From NCBI GenBank assembly GCA_020161655.1, contig JAIUPC010000004.1:270966-334965 (forward strand): a stretch of DNA of 64,000 bases, read 5' to 3'. Numbering within the stretch: position 1 is the first letter of the stretch; each line of letters opens with the position of its first letter. Below the pieces are notes generated by a model. That model ran no database searches and had not been told where the DNA came from. It saw only the letters and a list, made by a program, of their open reading frames with translations. The translations under genes were made by a program, and so were the position numbers. The stretch comes from Pseudomonadota bacterium. Its GTDB lineage: Bacteria; Pseudomonadota; Alphaproteobacteria; Rhodobacterales; Rhodobacteraceae. Below are positions 53,959-63,643 of this stretch, piece after piece.

Positions 53959-54789
53959 TCAGCCGCGACGGATCAGCGCGTCGAGCGCGCGGTTGGGCAG
54001 GAAGCGGCGGGCGAGGTTCATCAGATAGGTCGCCGTGGTGACGAAGTATCTCGGCGCCGGGTTCTTCGCGGTCAGCGCCTTCAAAAGCTTCGCCGTCACC
54101 GCCGAGGCCGGCAGTTCGAACCGGTCCGGCCCCCCGCTCGGCTCATAAAGCCGCTTCAGGAGGGTCGCTTCGTATTCCGCCCGGCGCGGGCTCGCCCGCC
54201 AATCGATCCAGCGTTCGAAATGGGGGATCGAGTTCACCCGGATCTTCGAGGTGATCGGCCCCGGCTCGATCAGGATCACCCTGACGGGCGTATCGGCCAT
54301 CTCAAGCCTGAGCACATCCGTCAGCCCCTCCATAGCGAACTTGGTCGCCACATAGGCGCCGCGCCAGCGCATCGGCACGAGGCCGAGAACCGAGGAACAG
54401 TTGACGATCCGGCCATGACCTTGCGCCCGCATCACCGGGATCACCCGGCGGATGAGGTCGTGATAGCCGAAAAGATTGACCTCGAAGATTTCCCGCAAGG
54501 CCCCGGTCGGCAGGTCCTCGACCGCGCCGGGGCAGGCGAAGGCGCCGTTGTTGAAGATGGCATCAAGCGTGCCGCCCGTGCGCCGCAGCGCCTCATCCAG
54601 AGCCGCTTCGATGCTTGCCGGATCGGCATAGTCGAGCACGAAGCTTTCCAGCCCCTCGGCCCTCAGCCTTTCGCAATCCACCTCCTGCCGGCAGGTCGCA
54701 AAGACGCGCCAGCCTTCGCGCTTCAGCCCATGGGCCGCGTCATGGCCGATGCCCGACGAGCAGCCGGTGATGAGGATGCTTTGCGCCAC
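53959..54789 (-). CDS. Short-chain dehydrogenase/reductase
   Basis: A 276-aa SDR with TGCSSGIGHDAAHGL at the N-terminus (TGxxxGIG cofactor motif), NNGAF in place of NNAG, and the catalytic Ser in VNCSSVLG followed by YVATK. The C-terminal part has RRFLPNRALDALIRRG, a basic amphipathic tail. GTG start at 54789 with GGGAGAG upstream. It resembles retinol/sterol-type SDRs; the substrate is unknown. Confidence 0.9.
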   Translation of the reverse strand: MAQSILITGCSSGIGHDAAHGLKREGWRVFATCRQEVDCERLRAEGLESFVLDYADPASIEAALDEALRRTGGTLDAIFNNGAFACPGAVEDLPTGALREIFEVNLFGYHDLIRRVIPVMRAQGHGRIVNCSSVLGLVPMRWRGAYVATKFAMEGLTDVLRLEMADTPVRVILIEPGPITSKIRVNSIPHFERWIDWRASPRRAEYEATLLKRLYEPSGGPDRFELPASAVTAKLLKALTAKNPAPRYFVTTATYLMNLARRFLPNRALDALIRRG

Positions 54790-54817
54790 GCCACTCTCCC
54801 TCTCCGCGCCAGGCCGG

Positions 54818-55363
54818 TCAGTCGGCGGGCGACAGGAGTGTCGCGTCGAGATAGCCTTCGGTCTTGCCGTCGGCAAGCCGGACAAAGACCCAACGGTCGG
54901 CATAGCGCGACAGAACCTCGACCCGGTCGCCGGCAGCGAGGAGCGAGGTGCCGCGCTCCAAGGTCGAGGGACCGGCGCGCAGCTCGGCCCCCGGCACGGC
55001 GATCCGGTAGACCTCGGGCCGCTCCATGAAGGGCCGGATTCCCAACTCCAGGTCCAATTGGCGATGTTTCGCGGCTTCCTCGGCAGTCTTCGCCGGGGGG
55101 CTGGGCGGCCCCGAGCTGCTGGCGATGCTCGCGACCTCCGGCATGTCTGGCGCCGGGACCTCGCCGGCAATCTCCTCCGGCAGGCTCAGGAGCGCGGCAC
55201 CGGCGCGTGGCGCTGCCACCGGCGACAGGCTCGGCAGGCCATGCTGGCTGAATCGCGCGACGGGCGCATCGGCATGACCATGCCGGTCCGGGCGCAGCGG
55301 CACCGGAATAAGCAGCATGACGGCGAACACCGCCGCACAGAGTCCAAGGCCCCAACGGACCAT
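54818..55363 (-). CDS. SH3-like domain protein, membrane anchored
   Basis: A 181-aa protein with one N-terminal hydrophobic segment ([20 protein letters not shown]), a Pro/Ala/Ser-rich stretch, and a C-terminal bacterial SH3 domain ([20 protein letters not shown], then [20 protein letters not shown]). It probably binds or tethers to the cell wall from the periplasmic side. The ATG follows GGGGTGGGTG. Confidence 0.8.
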   Translation of the reverse strand: MVRWGLGLCAAVFAVMLLIPVPLRPDRHGHADAPVARFSQHGLPSLSPVAAPRAGAALLSLPEEIAGEVPAPDMPEVASIASSSGPPSPPAKTAEEAAKHRQLDLELGIRPFMERPEVYRIAVPGAELRAGPSTLERGTSLLAAGDRVEVLSRYADRWVFVRLADGKTEGYLDATLLSPAD

Positions 55364-55512
55364 CACCCACCCCAGACATTCCCCAGGGGAAACGCTACAC
55401 CGACAACCCCACGCGCCACCAAGCTTTTTCGCGCCGGGGGGCAGACTGTTGGCGCTTCCTGCACAAGGAAATGGAACTGGACCCGCTCGTTTCGAAGAAT
55501 TACACAACATCC

Positions 55513-57864
55513 ATGAGCGACGAACCCGACGACCGCAACATCCTGCCGATGACCATCTCCGAGCCGCTTTCTCGCGCCATCGGCGAGCGGTATCTGACCT
55601 ATGCACTTTCCACGATCATGCACCGCGCCTTGCCCGATGCGCGCGACGGTCTGAAGCCGGTTCACCGGCGAATCCTTTACGCCATGCGCGAGCTGAAGCT
55701 GAGCCCGACAGGTGGTTTCAGGAAGTCGGCGAAGATCTCCGGCGACGTGATGGGCAACTATCACCCGCATGGCGACGCGGCGATCTATGACGCCATGGCG
55801 CGGCTCGCGCAGGACTTCAACATGCGCTACCCGCTGGTGGACGGGCAGGGCAACTTCGGCAATATCGACGGCGACAACCCGGCCGCCTCCCGCTACACCG
55901 AAGCACGCCTGACGGCGGCGTCAGAGGCGCTGATGGAGGGGCTGGCGGAAAACTCCGTCGACTTCCGCCCGAACTATGACGGCACGCTGGAAGAGCCGGT
56001 GGTGCTGCCCGCCGCCTTCCCGAACCTTCTGGCCAATGGCGCCTCCGGCATCGCGGTCGGCATGGCGACAAATATCCCGCCGCACAACCTGCACGAACTG
56101 ATCGACGCCTGCCTGCATCTGGCGAAGGCGGAGAATTCCGACGGGGTGCAGGATGACACGCTCATCAACCTCGTCCGCGGCCCCGATTTCCCGACCGGCG
56201 GCATCATCGTCGAGCCGAAGGAAGCGATCCGCGAGGCGTATCTCACCGGGCGCGGCAGCTTCCGCACAAGGGCGCGCTGGCAGGTGGAGGATCTCGGTCG
56301 CGGGACCTGGAGCATCATCGTCACCGAAATACCCTTCCAGGTGCAGAAATCGAAGCTGATCGAGCGTCTGGCCGAGATCATCCAGCTGAAGAAGGTGCCG
56401 CTTCTCGCCGATGTACGGGATGAAAGTGCCGACGACATTCGCATCGTGCTGGAACCCCGGTCGCGCAATGTCGACCCCGAGATGCTGATGGGGATGCTCT
56501 TCCGCAACTCCGACCTTGAGACCCGCTTCAGCCTGAACATGAACGTGCTGATCGACGGGCGGGTGCCGAAGGTCTGTTCGCTGAAGGAGGTCTTGCGCGC
56601 CTTCCTCGGCCACCGGCAGGAGGTGCTGATCCGCCGGAGCCAGCACCGGATGGAGAAGATCGACCATCGGCTGGAAGTGCTGGAAGGCTTCATCACCGCC
56701 TTCCTGAACCTCGACCGGGTGATCGACATCATCCGCTATGACGCCGACCCGAAGGCCGCGCTGATGGCCGAGGAGTGGTCGCGCAAGCAGCCCCGCGCCA
56801 TGTCCGAAAAGGACTATGTCTCGCCGCTCACGCTGCCGCATACCGAGGACGGTTTGAGCGAGGTTCAGGTCGAGGCAATCCTCAACATGCGTTTGCGCTC
56901 TTTGCGCCGGCTTGAGGAAATCGAACTTCTGAAAGAGCAGGATGCGCTCATGCAGGAGCGTGCAGCACTGGACGATTTGCTGAATTCGAACAACCTCCAG
57001 TGGAAAAAGATCGCCTCGGAGTTGAAGGACATCCAGAAGCTTTTCGGCAAGGACGCCCCCGGCGGTGCCCGGCGCACCGACTTCGCCGATGCCACCGTTG
57101 TTGAAGAAGTACCACTTGAAGCGATGATCGAGCGTGAGCCGATCACCGTCATCTGCTCGAAGATGGGCTGGATTCGCGCCATGAGAGGGCATCAACCGCT
57201 CGATGCCGAGGTCAAGTTCCGCGACGGCGACGAGGCGCGCTTCTTCTTCCACGCTGAGACGACGGACAAGATCATCATCGCCGGTGCCAACGGTCGTTTC
57301 TACACACTTTTGGGCGCCAACCTGCCCGGCGGGCGCGGGTTGGGCGAGCCGGTGCGCCTGATGGTCGACCTGCCGAACGAGGCAGAGATCGTCGACCTTC
57401 TGATCCACCGGCCCGGCGACCGGCTGATCGTGGCTTCGACGGCGGGCGAGGGCTTCCTTGTCAGCGTCGACGAGGTCATGGCCCAGACCCGCGCCGGCAA
57501 GCAGGTGATGAACCTTTCCGACGACAACCGCATGGTCGTCTGCAAGCGGGTGGCGGGCGATCACGTCGCCATCGTATCGAAGAACCGCAAGCTTCTTGTC
57601 TTTCCTCTGTCGGAACTGCCCGAGATGACCCGCGGCAAGGGCGTCCGCTTGCAGAAGTACAACATGGCGCGTGGCCGGCAGGGCGTGCTTGAGCTTGACG
57701 GCGGCCTTGCCGACATCACCACCTTCGACATGGCCAAGGGCCTGTCCTGGGCGATGCCGAACGGCAATACCCGCAGCGAGCCGATGGCTGATTGGCTCGG
57801 CCGCCGCGCCGGCATGGGCAAGACACCGCCCCACGGCTTCCCGAGGGACAACAAATTTTCATAA
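55513..57864 (+). CDS. parC: DNA topoisomerase IV subunit A
   Basis: A 783-aa type IIA topoisomerase A subunit that decatenates daughter chromosomes together with ParE. The catalytic Tyr128 lies in [12 protein letters not shown]. The N-terminal [20 protein letters not shown] matches ParC/GyrA, with the quinolone-region [12 protein letters not shown]. The coiled-coil gate and the C-terminal beta-propeller region follow, without a clear GyrA box, so ParC is preferred. I use the ATG at 55513; an upstream in-frame start at 55471 has an SD too close to be functional. Confidence 0.93.
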   Translation: MSDEPDDRNILPMTISEPLSRAIGERYLTYALSTIMHRALPDARDGLKPVHRRILYAMRELKLSPTGGFRKSAKISGDVMGNYHPHGDAAIYDAMARLAQDFNMRYPLVDGQGNFGNIDGDNPAASRYTEARLTAASEALMEGLAENSVDFRPNYDGTLEEPVVLPAAFPNLLANGASGIAVGMATNIPPHNLHELIDACLHLAKAENSDGVQDDTLINLVRGPDFPTGGIIVEPKEAIREAYLTGRGSFRTRARWQVEDLGRGTWSIIVTEIPFQVQKSKLIERLAEIIQLKKVPLLADVRDESADDIRIVLEPRSRNVDPEMLMGMLFRNSDLETRFSLNMNVLIDGRVPKVCSLKEVLRAFLGHRQEVLIRRSQHRMEKIDHRLEVLEGFITAFLNLDRVIDIIRYDADPKAALMAEEWSRKQPRAMSEKDYVSPLTLPHTEDGLSEVQVEAILNMRLRSLRRLEEIELLKEQDALMQERAALDDLLNSNNLQWKKIASELKDIQKLFGKDAPGGARRTDFADATVVEEVPLEAMIEREPITVICSKMGWIRAMRGHQPLDAEVKFRDGDEARFFFHAETTDKIIIAGANGRFYTLLGANLPGGRGLGEPVRLMVDLPNEAEIVDLLIHRPGDRLIVASTAGEGFLVSVDEVMAQTRAGKQVMNLSDDNRMVVCKRVAGDHVAIVSKNRKLLVFPLSELPEMTRGKGVRLQKYNMARGRQGVLELDGGLADITTFDMAKGLSWAMPNGNTRSEPMADWLGRRAGMGKTPPHGFPRDNKFS

Positions 57865-57885
57865 TTCCGTTCTAGTGAGAGTTGC

Positions 57886-59112
57886 ATGACAGAGACGAGT
57901 TCTTCCGCCGTTTCGGCGCGCTACACCGGCCTCAAGGGCCCGCTTTTCCGCCTCGCCATCGTGAATGGCTTCCTGACGATCCTGACCCTCGGCATCTACC
58001 GCTTCTGGGCCAAGACAAGGGTCAGGAAGTTCATCTGGTCTTCCGTCGACCTCGGCGGCGACCGGCCGGAATATACCGGCACCGGGCTTGAGAAATTCCT
58101 CGGCTTCCTCGTCGCCGTCGTGGTTCTTGCCGTCTATCTCGGCCTCATCCAGATCCTGCTCTTCTACTTCGGCCTGCATTTCGTCTTTGAGCCGCAGACC
58201 GAGGCCGAGATCGTCATGCAGGGCGCCGTCTTCTACATCTCGCTCTTCGCGGTGCTGCCGCTGATCCTTTTCGCGCGCTATCGCTCGCGGCGCTACCTGA
58301 TGGCGCGGACGCGGTTCCTCGGTATCCGCTTCGGGATGGAGAAGAACGCCTGGGGTTATGTCTGGCGGGCGCTCGCGCATGGCGCGCTGACGGTGGCGAC
58401 GCTTGGCATCCTCCTGCCGCGCCAGACCTTCTGGCTTGAGAAATACAAGACCGACCGCACCTGGTATGGCGACCAGCCTTTCGTGCAGGGCGGCAAGTGG
58501 ACCGGGCTTTACCGCGCGATGCGGCATCTTTTCATTGGGGCCGCGATCCTTTTTGCGGCGGCACCGGCAATCGCCATCGTCATGACCATGCAAGGCAAGT
58601 CCGGAGAAAGCGCAGCCACTGTCGCAGTCCCGGTCGCTCTTGTCGGTGGTCTCTGGGCCGTCTTCGGCTACCTCTATTACCGCGTCCACAGCTTCCGCTA
58701 TCTGACCGCGCACAAGTCGCTGGTCGGCGATATGGCCTTCCGGGCCGAGCCGCGCACGGGGCGCATCATCGGCATCTACCTCATTGGGGCGCTTCTCGTC
58801 GGCGCCATCGTGGCGGTGGCCTTTGCCTTCGCCTTCGGCGTCGCCGGGGCGACCATCGCAAGCGCGGGCAGTTCGGGCGCCGCGCCCGGCATCCTCGGTG
58901 TCGTCGTCATCGCGCTAGTCTACCTCGGCATCCTGACGCTCGCCGGGGCGCTGATCCTGGTCTTCATCGTCCAGCCGGTGTTTGCGCACATCGTCGGCAC
59001 CCTCACGATCTTCAACCCCGGGGCGCTCGCCGAGGTCCGCCAGCGCGCCTATGACGCCGGCGCCGACGCCGAAGGCTTTGCCGACGCGCTCGACGTGGGC
59101 GGTGCGATATGA
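57886..59112 (+). CDS. YjgN-like DUF898 membrane protein
   Basis: A 408-aa protein with seven or more hydrophobic segments. The N-terminal KGPLFRLAIVNGFLTILTLG then IYRFWAKTRVRKFIW motif, repeated in a related form at about 140-165 (GVWRALAHGALTVATLGILL), is the YjgN pattern. The ATG of the downstream M48 protease gene overlaps its stop (ATGA at 59109), so the two are probably made together as a membrane pair. The role is unknown. Confidence 0.85.
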   Translation: MTETSSSAVSARYTGLKGPLFRLAIVNGFLTILTLGIYRFWAKTRVRKFIWSSVDLGGDRPEYTGTGLEKFLGFLVAVVVLAVYLGLIQILLFYFGLHFVFEPQTEAEIVMQGAVFYISLFAVLPLILFARYRSRRYLMARTRFLGIRFGMEKNAWGYVWRALAHGALTVATLGILLPRQTFWLEKYKTDRTWYGDQPFVQGGKWTGLYRAMRHLFIGAAILFAAAPAIAIVMTMQGKSGESAATVAVPVALVGGLWAVFGYLYYRVHSFRYLTAHKSLVGDMAFRAEPRTGRIIGIYLIGALLVGAIVAVAFAFAFGVAGATIASAGSSGAAPGILGVVVIALVYLGILTLAGALILVFIVQPVFAHIVGTLTIFNPGALAEVRQRAYDAGADAEGFADALDVGGAI

Positions 59113-60242
59113 CCGGTGCCGCGGCTCCATCGGGGCCGGTGGCGGCGACCTACCTCGACGGCGTTTCCGCAGCCCGGCAGGCAGTGACGATCGAGCCCAC
59201 GGGCGATCTTCGCACGCTGACGATCACCCTTGCCGATGGCAGCGTGGTCCTCTGGCCCTTCGACCGCCTGCGCGAGATCACCGGCGGGTCGGACCGCGCC
59301 CGGCTGACGCTGGCCCTGAGTGCCGCCGAGGATGACGAGACCGGCCGCGATGCCGCCCGGCTGGTCGTGACCGATCCCGCCGCCGTCGCCTGGTTCCGCC
59401 AGAAGGTCACGACCCTTGATACCCGCGACATCCGCGCCGGAACCGGGCGCAGGGTCGCGCTCTGGCTGGGCGGTGCGGTCGCTGCCATCGTCCTCATGCT
59501 CTTCGTGATCCTGCCGGCCATGGCCGATTACATGGCCGCACACTTGCCGATGGAGGCGGAGACGGCGCTCGGTGCCACCGTGATGAAGCAGGTCGCGGCG
59601 ATGGCCGGCGATGGCTCCGGCCGCGACCTTGTCTGCCGCAATCCGCAGGGCCTCGCCGCCCTCGCGCGGTTGCAGGACCGCCTCGCCGCCGGGGCCGGGA
59701 TCGACCAGCCGATCAGCCTTTCCGTCTTCGACAGCGAGATGGTCAATGCCTTTGCCGCCCCCGGCGGGCAGGTCGTCATCTTCCGCGGCCTACTGGATGA
59801 GGCAACAAGCGCCGATGAGGTCGCCGGCGTTCTCGCCCATGAGATCGGCCATGTCGCGGCGCGTGATCCGACGCGGATTGCGCTCCGTTCCGCCGGATCG
59901 GCAGGCATCCTCGCCCTCATCCTCGGCGATGTGTCCGGTGGGACGACCATCGCCCTCGCCGGCGAATATCTTCTGACGAATTCCTATACCCGCGAAGCCG
60001 AAGCGGCGGCGGACGGATTCGCGCTTGGCCTTCTTGCGAGTACGGGGATCAGCTCCGCCGGCATGGCGGATTTCTTCGAAAAGATCGCCAAAGACACCGA
60101 CAGCATGCCCGAGATGATGTCGTCGCACCCCTTGAGCCTGGCCCGCGCCCAAGCGGCGCGCATCCATGCCGCGGGGCAGGGGCCGACCGAACCCGCCCTG
60201 ACCGATGCCGACTGGCAGGCGCTGAAGGCGATCTGCAACTAG
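59109..60242 (+). CDS. M48-family zinc metalloprotease
   Basis: A 377-aa protease with a cytoplasmic N-terminal part, one transmembrane segment at about 117-140 (RVALWLGGAVAAIVLMLFVI) and an M48 domain. The zinc motif HEIGH is at 244-248 and the third ligand lies in YTREAEAAADGFA. The C-terminal SSHPLSLARAQAARI is also typical. It overlaps the YjgN-like gene upstream, which suggests it processes that membrane protein or another envelope protein; the topology looks suited to periplasmic proteolysis. Confidence 0.91.
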   Translation: MTGAAAPSGPVAATYLDGVSAARQAVTIEPTGDLRTLTITLADGSVVLWPFDRLREITGGSDRARLTLALSAAEDDETGRDAARLVVTDPAAVAWFRQKVTTLDTRDIRAGTGRRVALWLGGAVAAIVLMLFVILPAMADYMAAHLPMEAETALGATVMKQVAAMAGDGSGRDLVCRNPQGLAALARLQDRLAAGAGIDQPISLSVFDSEMVNAFAAPGGQVVIFRGLLDEATSADEVAGVLAHEIGHVAARDPTRIALRSAGSAGILALILGDVSGGTTIALAGEYLLTNSYTREAEAAADGFALGLLASTGISSAGMADFFEKIAKDTDSMPEMMSSHPLSLARAQAARIHAAGQGPTEPALTDADWQALKAICN

Positions 60243-60248
60243 GCCGAG

Positions 60249-60290
60249 CCTGTCCGACAAAAGTGGACGCCGGTTTTGTCGAAAGACAGG
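60249..60290. repeat. Long interrupted inverted repeat between convergent genes
   Basis: CCTGTC-CGACAAAA and TTTTGTCG-AAA-GACAGG pair across an 11-nt loop, with only an AAA bulge. A second stem ACGGGCG/CGCCCGT follows at 60316-60341. They sit between the convergent M48 and DUF533 genes. The T-rich arm gives a terminator-like look in both directions; it could alternatively be a remnant of a mobile-element end. Confidence 0.55.
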
Positions 60291-60374
60291 CGGCAATGAC
60301 GTACCGGATGCGCAAACGGGCGAGGCTTTCACCCCGCCCGTCCTGCCCGGCTGCATGTCTCCGCCGGTGCTGCC

Positions 60375-61325
60375 TCAAGCGTAAAGCGCTGGTGCCCCGA
60401 TCTGCGCATGGATCTGGTTCACCACCTGCTGGTTCAGGCCCATCGCCGTCGCAAGCTGGTGGAGATACTGCGCCTCGTTCCGGTTATCGAGGTCGATGGC
60501 CATCAGCGACATCATGTAGACCTGCGCCTCAAGCCCCTGCGGCACCTGACGCGCCAGCCCTTCGGGATTGACGGGCGCGGCAAGCTGCGCCTCGACGAAG
60601 CGCTTTTCCTCCGCCGTGATGTCGCCAAGGTTGCCAAGAAGCTTCTTCTGCTCGGCGGCATCGACCTTGCCGTCGGCCTTCGCCGCCTGGATCATCGCGA
60701 CCAGCATCAGCCCCGCTGCCGCGTTCTGCTGCGGGGTCGGGGTCGCGTCAGGCTCACCGCGATTGCCGAGCGACTGGTTGAGAAGATCGCCGAAACCGCC
60801 GCCGCCGCCCTTGGCCGCACCGCCCATGGCACCGCCCAGAAGCCCGCCGAGAAGGTCGCCAAGGCTGCCGCCGCCGCCAGCCTGCCCGGCCTTGCCCTGC
60901 GCGCCACCAAGAAGCCCGCCGAGAACATCGCCAAGGCCACCGCCACCCTGACCACCGCCGAGCGAGCCGATCAGGTCGTCAAGACCACCACCGCCGCCGG
61001 TCTGGCTGCCGCCGCCGCGCGTCTGGCCCGCGCCGCCGGGCGCGTAGCCGCCAAGCTCGTTCAGAAGATCGCCAAGGCCGCCGCCGCCGGTGCCGCCGCC
61101 CTGCGGCGCGCTCGTCCGCGTCGTGCCGCCGCGCTTTCCGCCCAGCATCTCGCCCATCATGTCCTCAAGCCCGCCGCCGGCGCCCGGCGAGTTCGGCCCG
61201 CCGAAGGTGCCGCCGCTGCCGGCGCTGCCGGTTCCGGCTTGGGCCTTCTTGCCCATCATGCTGCTGACGCCCTTGGCGACGGCGATCCCGACCGCGACCT
61301 TGGCGAGCGTTCCCATAAGACTCAT
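60375..61325 (-). CDS. DUF533/TerB-like protein with Gly-rich repeat region
   Basis: A 316-aa protein. The N-terminal helix (GTLAKVAVGIAVAKGVSSMM) precedes a Gly-rich region of about 130 residues. That region holds five near-repeats of the form GGGG-[LF]-[GD]-D-[LV]-[LI], for example GGGGLGDLLNELGG and GGGGFGDLLNQSLG. A C-terminal helical TerB-like domain with AKADGKVDAAEQKKLL ends the protein. The ATG at 61325 has AAGGTCA upstream. The Gly-rich part could form flexible or assembling repeats; the function is unknown. Confidence 0.85.
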   Translation of the reverse strand: MSLMGTLAKVAVGIAVAKGVSSMMGKKAQAGTGSAGSGGTFGGPNSPGAGGGLEDMMGEMLGGKRGGTTRTSAPQGGGTGGGGLGDLLNELGGYAPGGAGQTRGGGSQTGGGGGLDDLIGSLGGGQGGGGLGDVLGGLLGGAQGKAGQAGGGGSLGDLLGGLLGGAMGGAAKGGGGGFGDLLNQSLGNRGEPDATPTPQQNAAAGLMLVAMIQAAKADGKVDAAEQKKLLGNLGDITAEEKRFVEAQLAAPVNPEGLARQVPQGLEAQVYMMSLMAIDLDNRNEAQYLHQLATAMGLNQQVVNQIHAQIGAPALYA

Positions 61326-61407
61326 TGACCTTACCCCTCTTACCTGTGGCCCAAGCAGCCTAGACCTCATCGGCCATCGCGCTAGGGGGAAAATCTCGTC
61401 GCCCGCC

Positions 61408-62775
61408 TCAGAGCCTTTCGGCGCGCAGCCAGACGCCGCCCTCGGGCCTGAGCGTCAGGATCAGCACCGGGCGCGGGTCGCGGCCCGGAATCCGGCGGAA
61501 ATCAAAGCGCGACAGCAGGGTGGCAAGGATGATGACCGCCTCCTGCAGCGCGAAGGAAGCGCCGATGCAGATGCGCGGACCGCCGCCGAAGGGCAGGTAA
61601 GCGAAGCGGTCGTGTGCTTCCGTCCCCGCGAATCGCTCGGGGTCGAAGCGGTGCGGATCGGGCCAGAGGAGGTGATTGCGATGCAGCGCATAGATCGGCA
61701 GCATCACCGTGTCGCCGGGCAGAACCTCGCGCCCGCACAGCATGTCGCGCGCCTTCGCCGTGCGCGACAGGAAGGCTGCGGGCGGGTAAAGCCTCAGCGT
61801 TTCATCGACGATCTGGCGGCAATAGGGCAGGGCGGGCAGGTCGGCCACCGTCGCCGCCCGGTCCCCCAGCGCCGCCTGCGCCTCGGCCCGCGCACGGGCC
61901 TGCGCGGCGGGATCGAAAGCGCAGAGGTAGAGCGCCCAGGCCAGCGTCAGGGCCGTCGTCTCATGCCCGGCGACGATGAAGGTCAGGAGGTTGTCGCGCA
62001 GCTCTGCCGTCGACATCCTTCGCTTCGTCTCCGGGTCTTCGCCGTCGAGAAGAAGGTCGAGAAGATCGGGCAGGGCAGGGGTGCCCTCCCGCTCGCGCCG
62101 CTCGTCGATGGCGCGGTCGGCCATCGCCTTCATCGCCCGCATCGCCGGCCCGGTCCTGAGGCGCGACAGCCGCGGCACCCAGGGCGGCGCGCCGATGATG
62201 TCGAGAAACGACACCCGCGCCGTGCTTTCCATATAGCCGTTGATGGCGTGATGCACCGCCCCCCGGTCAAAGCTGCCGCCGCCGGAAAAGGTCACGTCCG
62301 AGATCACCTCGAAGGTGGCGCTGACCATCTCGTCGAAAAGATTGGCCTCGCCGCCCGCAACCCGCCCGATCCGCTCCGCCGCGCGATCCGCCGCCGCCGT
62401 CATCACCGGGGCAAGGCTTTGCACGTTCCTGACCGAAAAGGCCGGGGCGGCCGCGCGGCGCTGCCAGTGCCAATGGGCGCCCTCGGCGATGAAGAGGCTC
62501 TCGCCGATGGCCGGCGTCAGGATCATCTTCGTCACGTCGGATTTCGGATAATTCTCCACCCCGTCCTTCAGGATGTGGCGAAGCGCGCCGGGGTCCATCA
62601 CCATGTGCCAGCGCTTGACGGTGCGGCCCGAGACGATCGGCTGGCGGAGCGCTATCTCCGGGATCAGTTCCAGGACATTGCGCCGCCCGGTGCGAAAGCT
62701 CTGCCACACCCCCATCGGCCGGGTGGCAAGCGGAACCCGGGGCGGCAGGTCGGGGTTGGGGCTGGCGGTGTCCAT
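61408..62775 (-). CDS. Cytochrome P450
   Basis: A 455-aa haem monooxygenase. The I-helix AGHETTALTLAW, the K-helix ETLRLYPP with the ExxR motif, and the haem loop FGGGPRICIG (Cys403) are intact. The sequence is of the CYP102/CYP4-like soluble type, without a fused reductase. The ATG follows GGA. No redox partner gene is adjacent. Fatty acid or terpenoid hydroxylation are possible. Confidence 0.93.
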   Translation of the reverse strand: MDTASPNPDLPPRVPLATRPMGVWQSFRTGRRNVLELIPEIALRQPIVSGRTVKRWHMVMDPGALRHILKDGVENYPKSDVTKMILTPAIGESLFIAEGAHWHWQRRAAAPAFSVRNVQSLAPVMTAAADRAAERIGRVAGGEANLFDEMVSATFEVISDVTFSGGGSFDRGAVHHAINGYMESTARVSFLDIIGAPPWVPRLSRLRTGPAMRAMKAMADRAIDERREREGTPALPDLLDLLLDGEDPETKRRMSTAELRDNLLTFIVAGHETTALTLAWALYLCAFDPAAQARARAEAQAALGDRAATVADLPALPYCRQIVDETLRLYPPAAFLSRTAKARDMLCGREVLPGDTVMLPIYALHRNHLLWPDPHRFDPERFAGTEAHDRFAYLPFGGGPRICIGASFALQEAVIILATLLSRFDFRRIPGRDPRPVLILTLRPEGGVWLRAERL

Positions 62776-62889
62776 GGCGGTCCTCCGCCGGCGACTATAC
62801 CCACCGGAGCCGCAGCCACCAAGGCTTCCGGTTGCCGGGGCGCGGGCAGTCCGCTATGGCTTTGGCACCGATCCATGGGGGAGTAGACC

Positions 62890-63543
62890 TTGGCAAGACT
62901 TTTCGCGGCCCTGACGGCGCTTCTCTTCCTCGCGGCCTGCGCCGGAGACGATCTTTCCGCCCCGCCCAAGGATTTCGGCGACTTCCGGCTTGGCTACAAC
63001 ATCGTCGTCGCCAAGAACGCCAAGCCCGTCGGCCCCTCGCGCCCGGCGACGCAGGCGGAATGGGAAACCGCGCTGAAACAGGCGATGCAGGAACGGATCG
63101 GCCGCTACCAGGGCGAGAAGCTCTACCACATCGGCATCGGCGTCGACGGCTATGCGCTCGCCGTGCCGGGCATCCCCCTGGTCCTCAGCCCGAAGTCGGC
63201 ACTCGCCATCACCGTCAATGTCTGGGACGATTCTGCGCAGCGGACGGTGAACTCCGAGCCGAAGTCCTTCACCGTCTTCGAAAGCTTTAGCGGTGAGACG
63301 GTGGTCGGCTCCGGCCTGACGCAAAGCCGTGAACAGCAGATGCTGAACCTGTCGCGCAACGCGGCCCGCCAGATCAACGACTGGCTGGTCGAGAACAAGT
63401 CCTGGTTCACACCCGAAGCGGTGGCCGCGCGCGCCGCTGTCACCGCCGCGATGGGGCCGGAAAAGGTGGCGCCGCAGGCCGCCAAGGCCGCCGCTGCGCA
63501 GACGCCGCCCAAAGGGTCGGTCATGGTCCCGCCAAAGCCCTGA
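62890..63543 (+). CDS. Putative lipoprotein of 217 aa
   Basis: A signal peptide with a lipobox LAAC at about 14-17 (LLFLAACAGDD) marks this as a lipoprotein. The mature part is mixed alpha/beta with IVVAKNAKPVGPSRPATQAE, YHIGIGVDGYALAVPGIPLV and LSRNAARQINDWLVENKSWF, ending in a Pro/Ala/Lys tail. I do not recognise a named family. TTG start with GGGGAGTAGACC upstream. It lies 100 bp before the EF-Tu gene. Confidence 0.8.
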   Translation: MARLFAALTALLFLAACAGDDLSAPPKDFGDFRLGYNIVVAKNAKPVGPSRPATQAEWETALKQAMQERIGRYQGEKLYHIGIGVDGYALAVPGIPLVLSPKSALAITVNVWDDSAQRTVNSEPKSFTVFESFSGETVVGSGLTQSREQQMLNLSRNAARQINDWLVENKSWFTPEAVAARAAVTAAMGPEKVAPQAAKAAAAQTPPKGSVMVPPKP

Positions 63544-63605
63544 AAAGCCCAACTGGCGCTTGATTTTTCAGGCTCCAGCCAATAGGTAGCCCGCGATGTG
63601 GACAC

Positions 63606-63622
63606 GGGGGCCTCCGGCCCCC
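63606..63622 (+). repeat. GC-rich hairpin in the tuf leader
   Basis: GGGGGCC-TCC-GGCCCCC forms a strong 7-bp stem 21 bp before the EF-Tu start. In this position it may be the terminator of the lipoprotein gene or a 5'-UTR structure of tuf. Confidence 0.5.
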
Positions 63623-63643
63623 CCGAACATGAGGCGCCCGGAT

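Noticed and set aside
55921-57834. A minus-strand frame of over 600 codons antisense to parC
   Set aside because: It mirrors parC codons and lacks an SD or recognisable domain.
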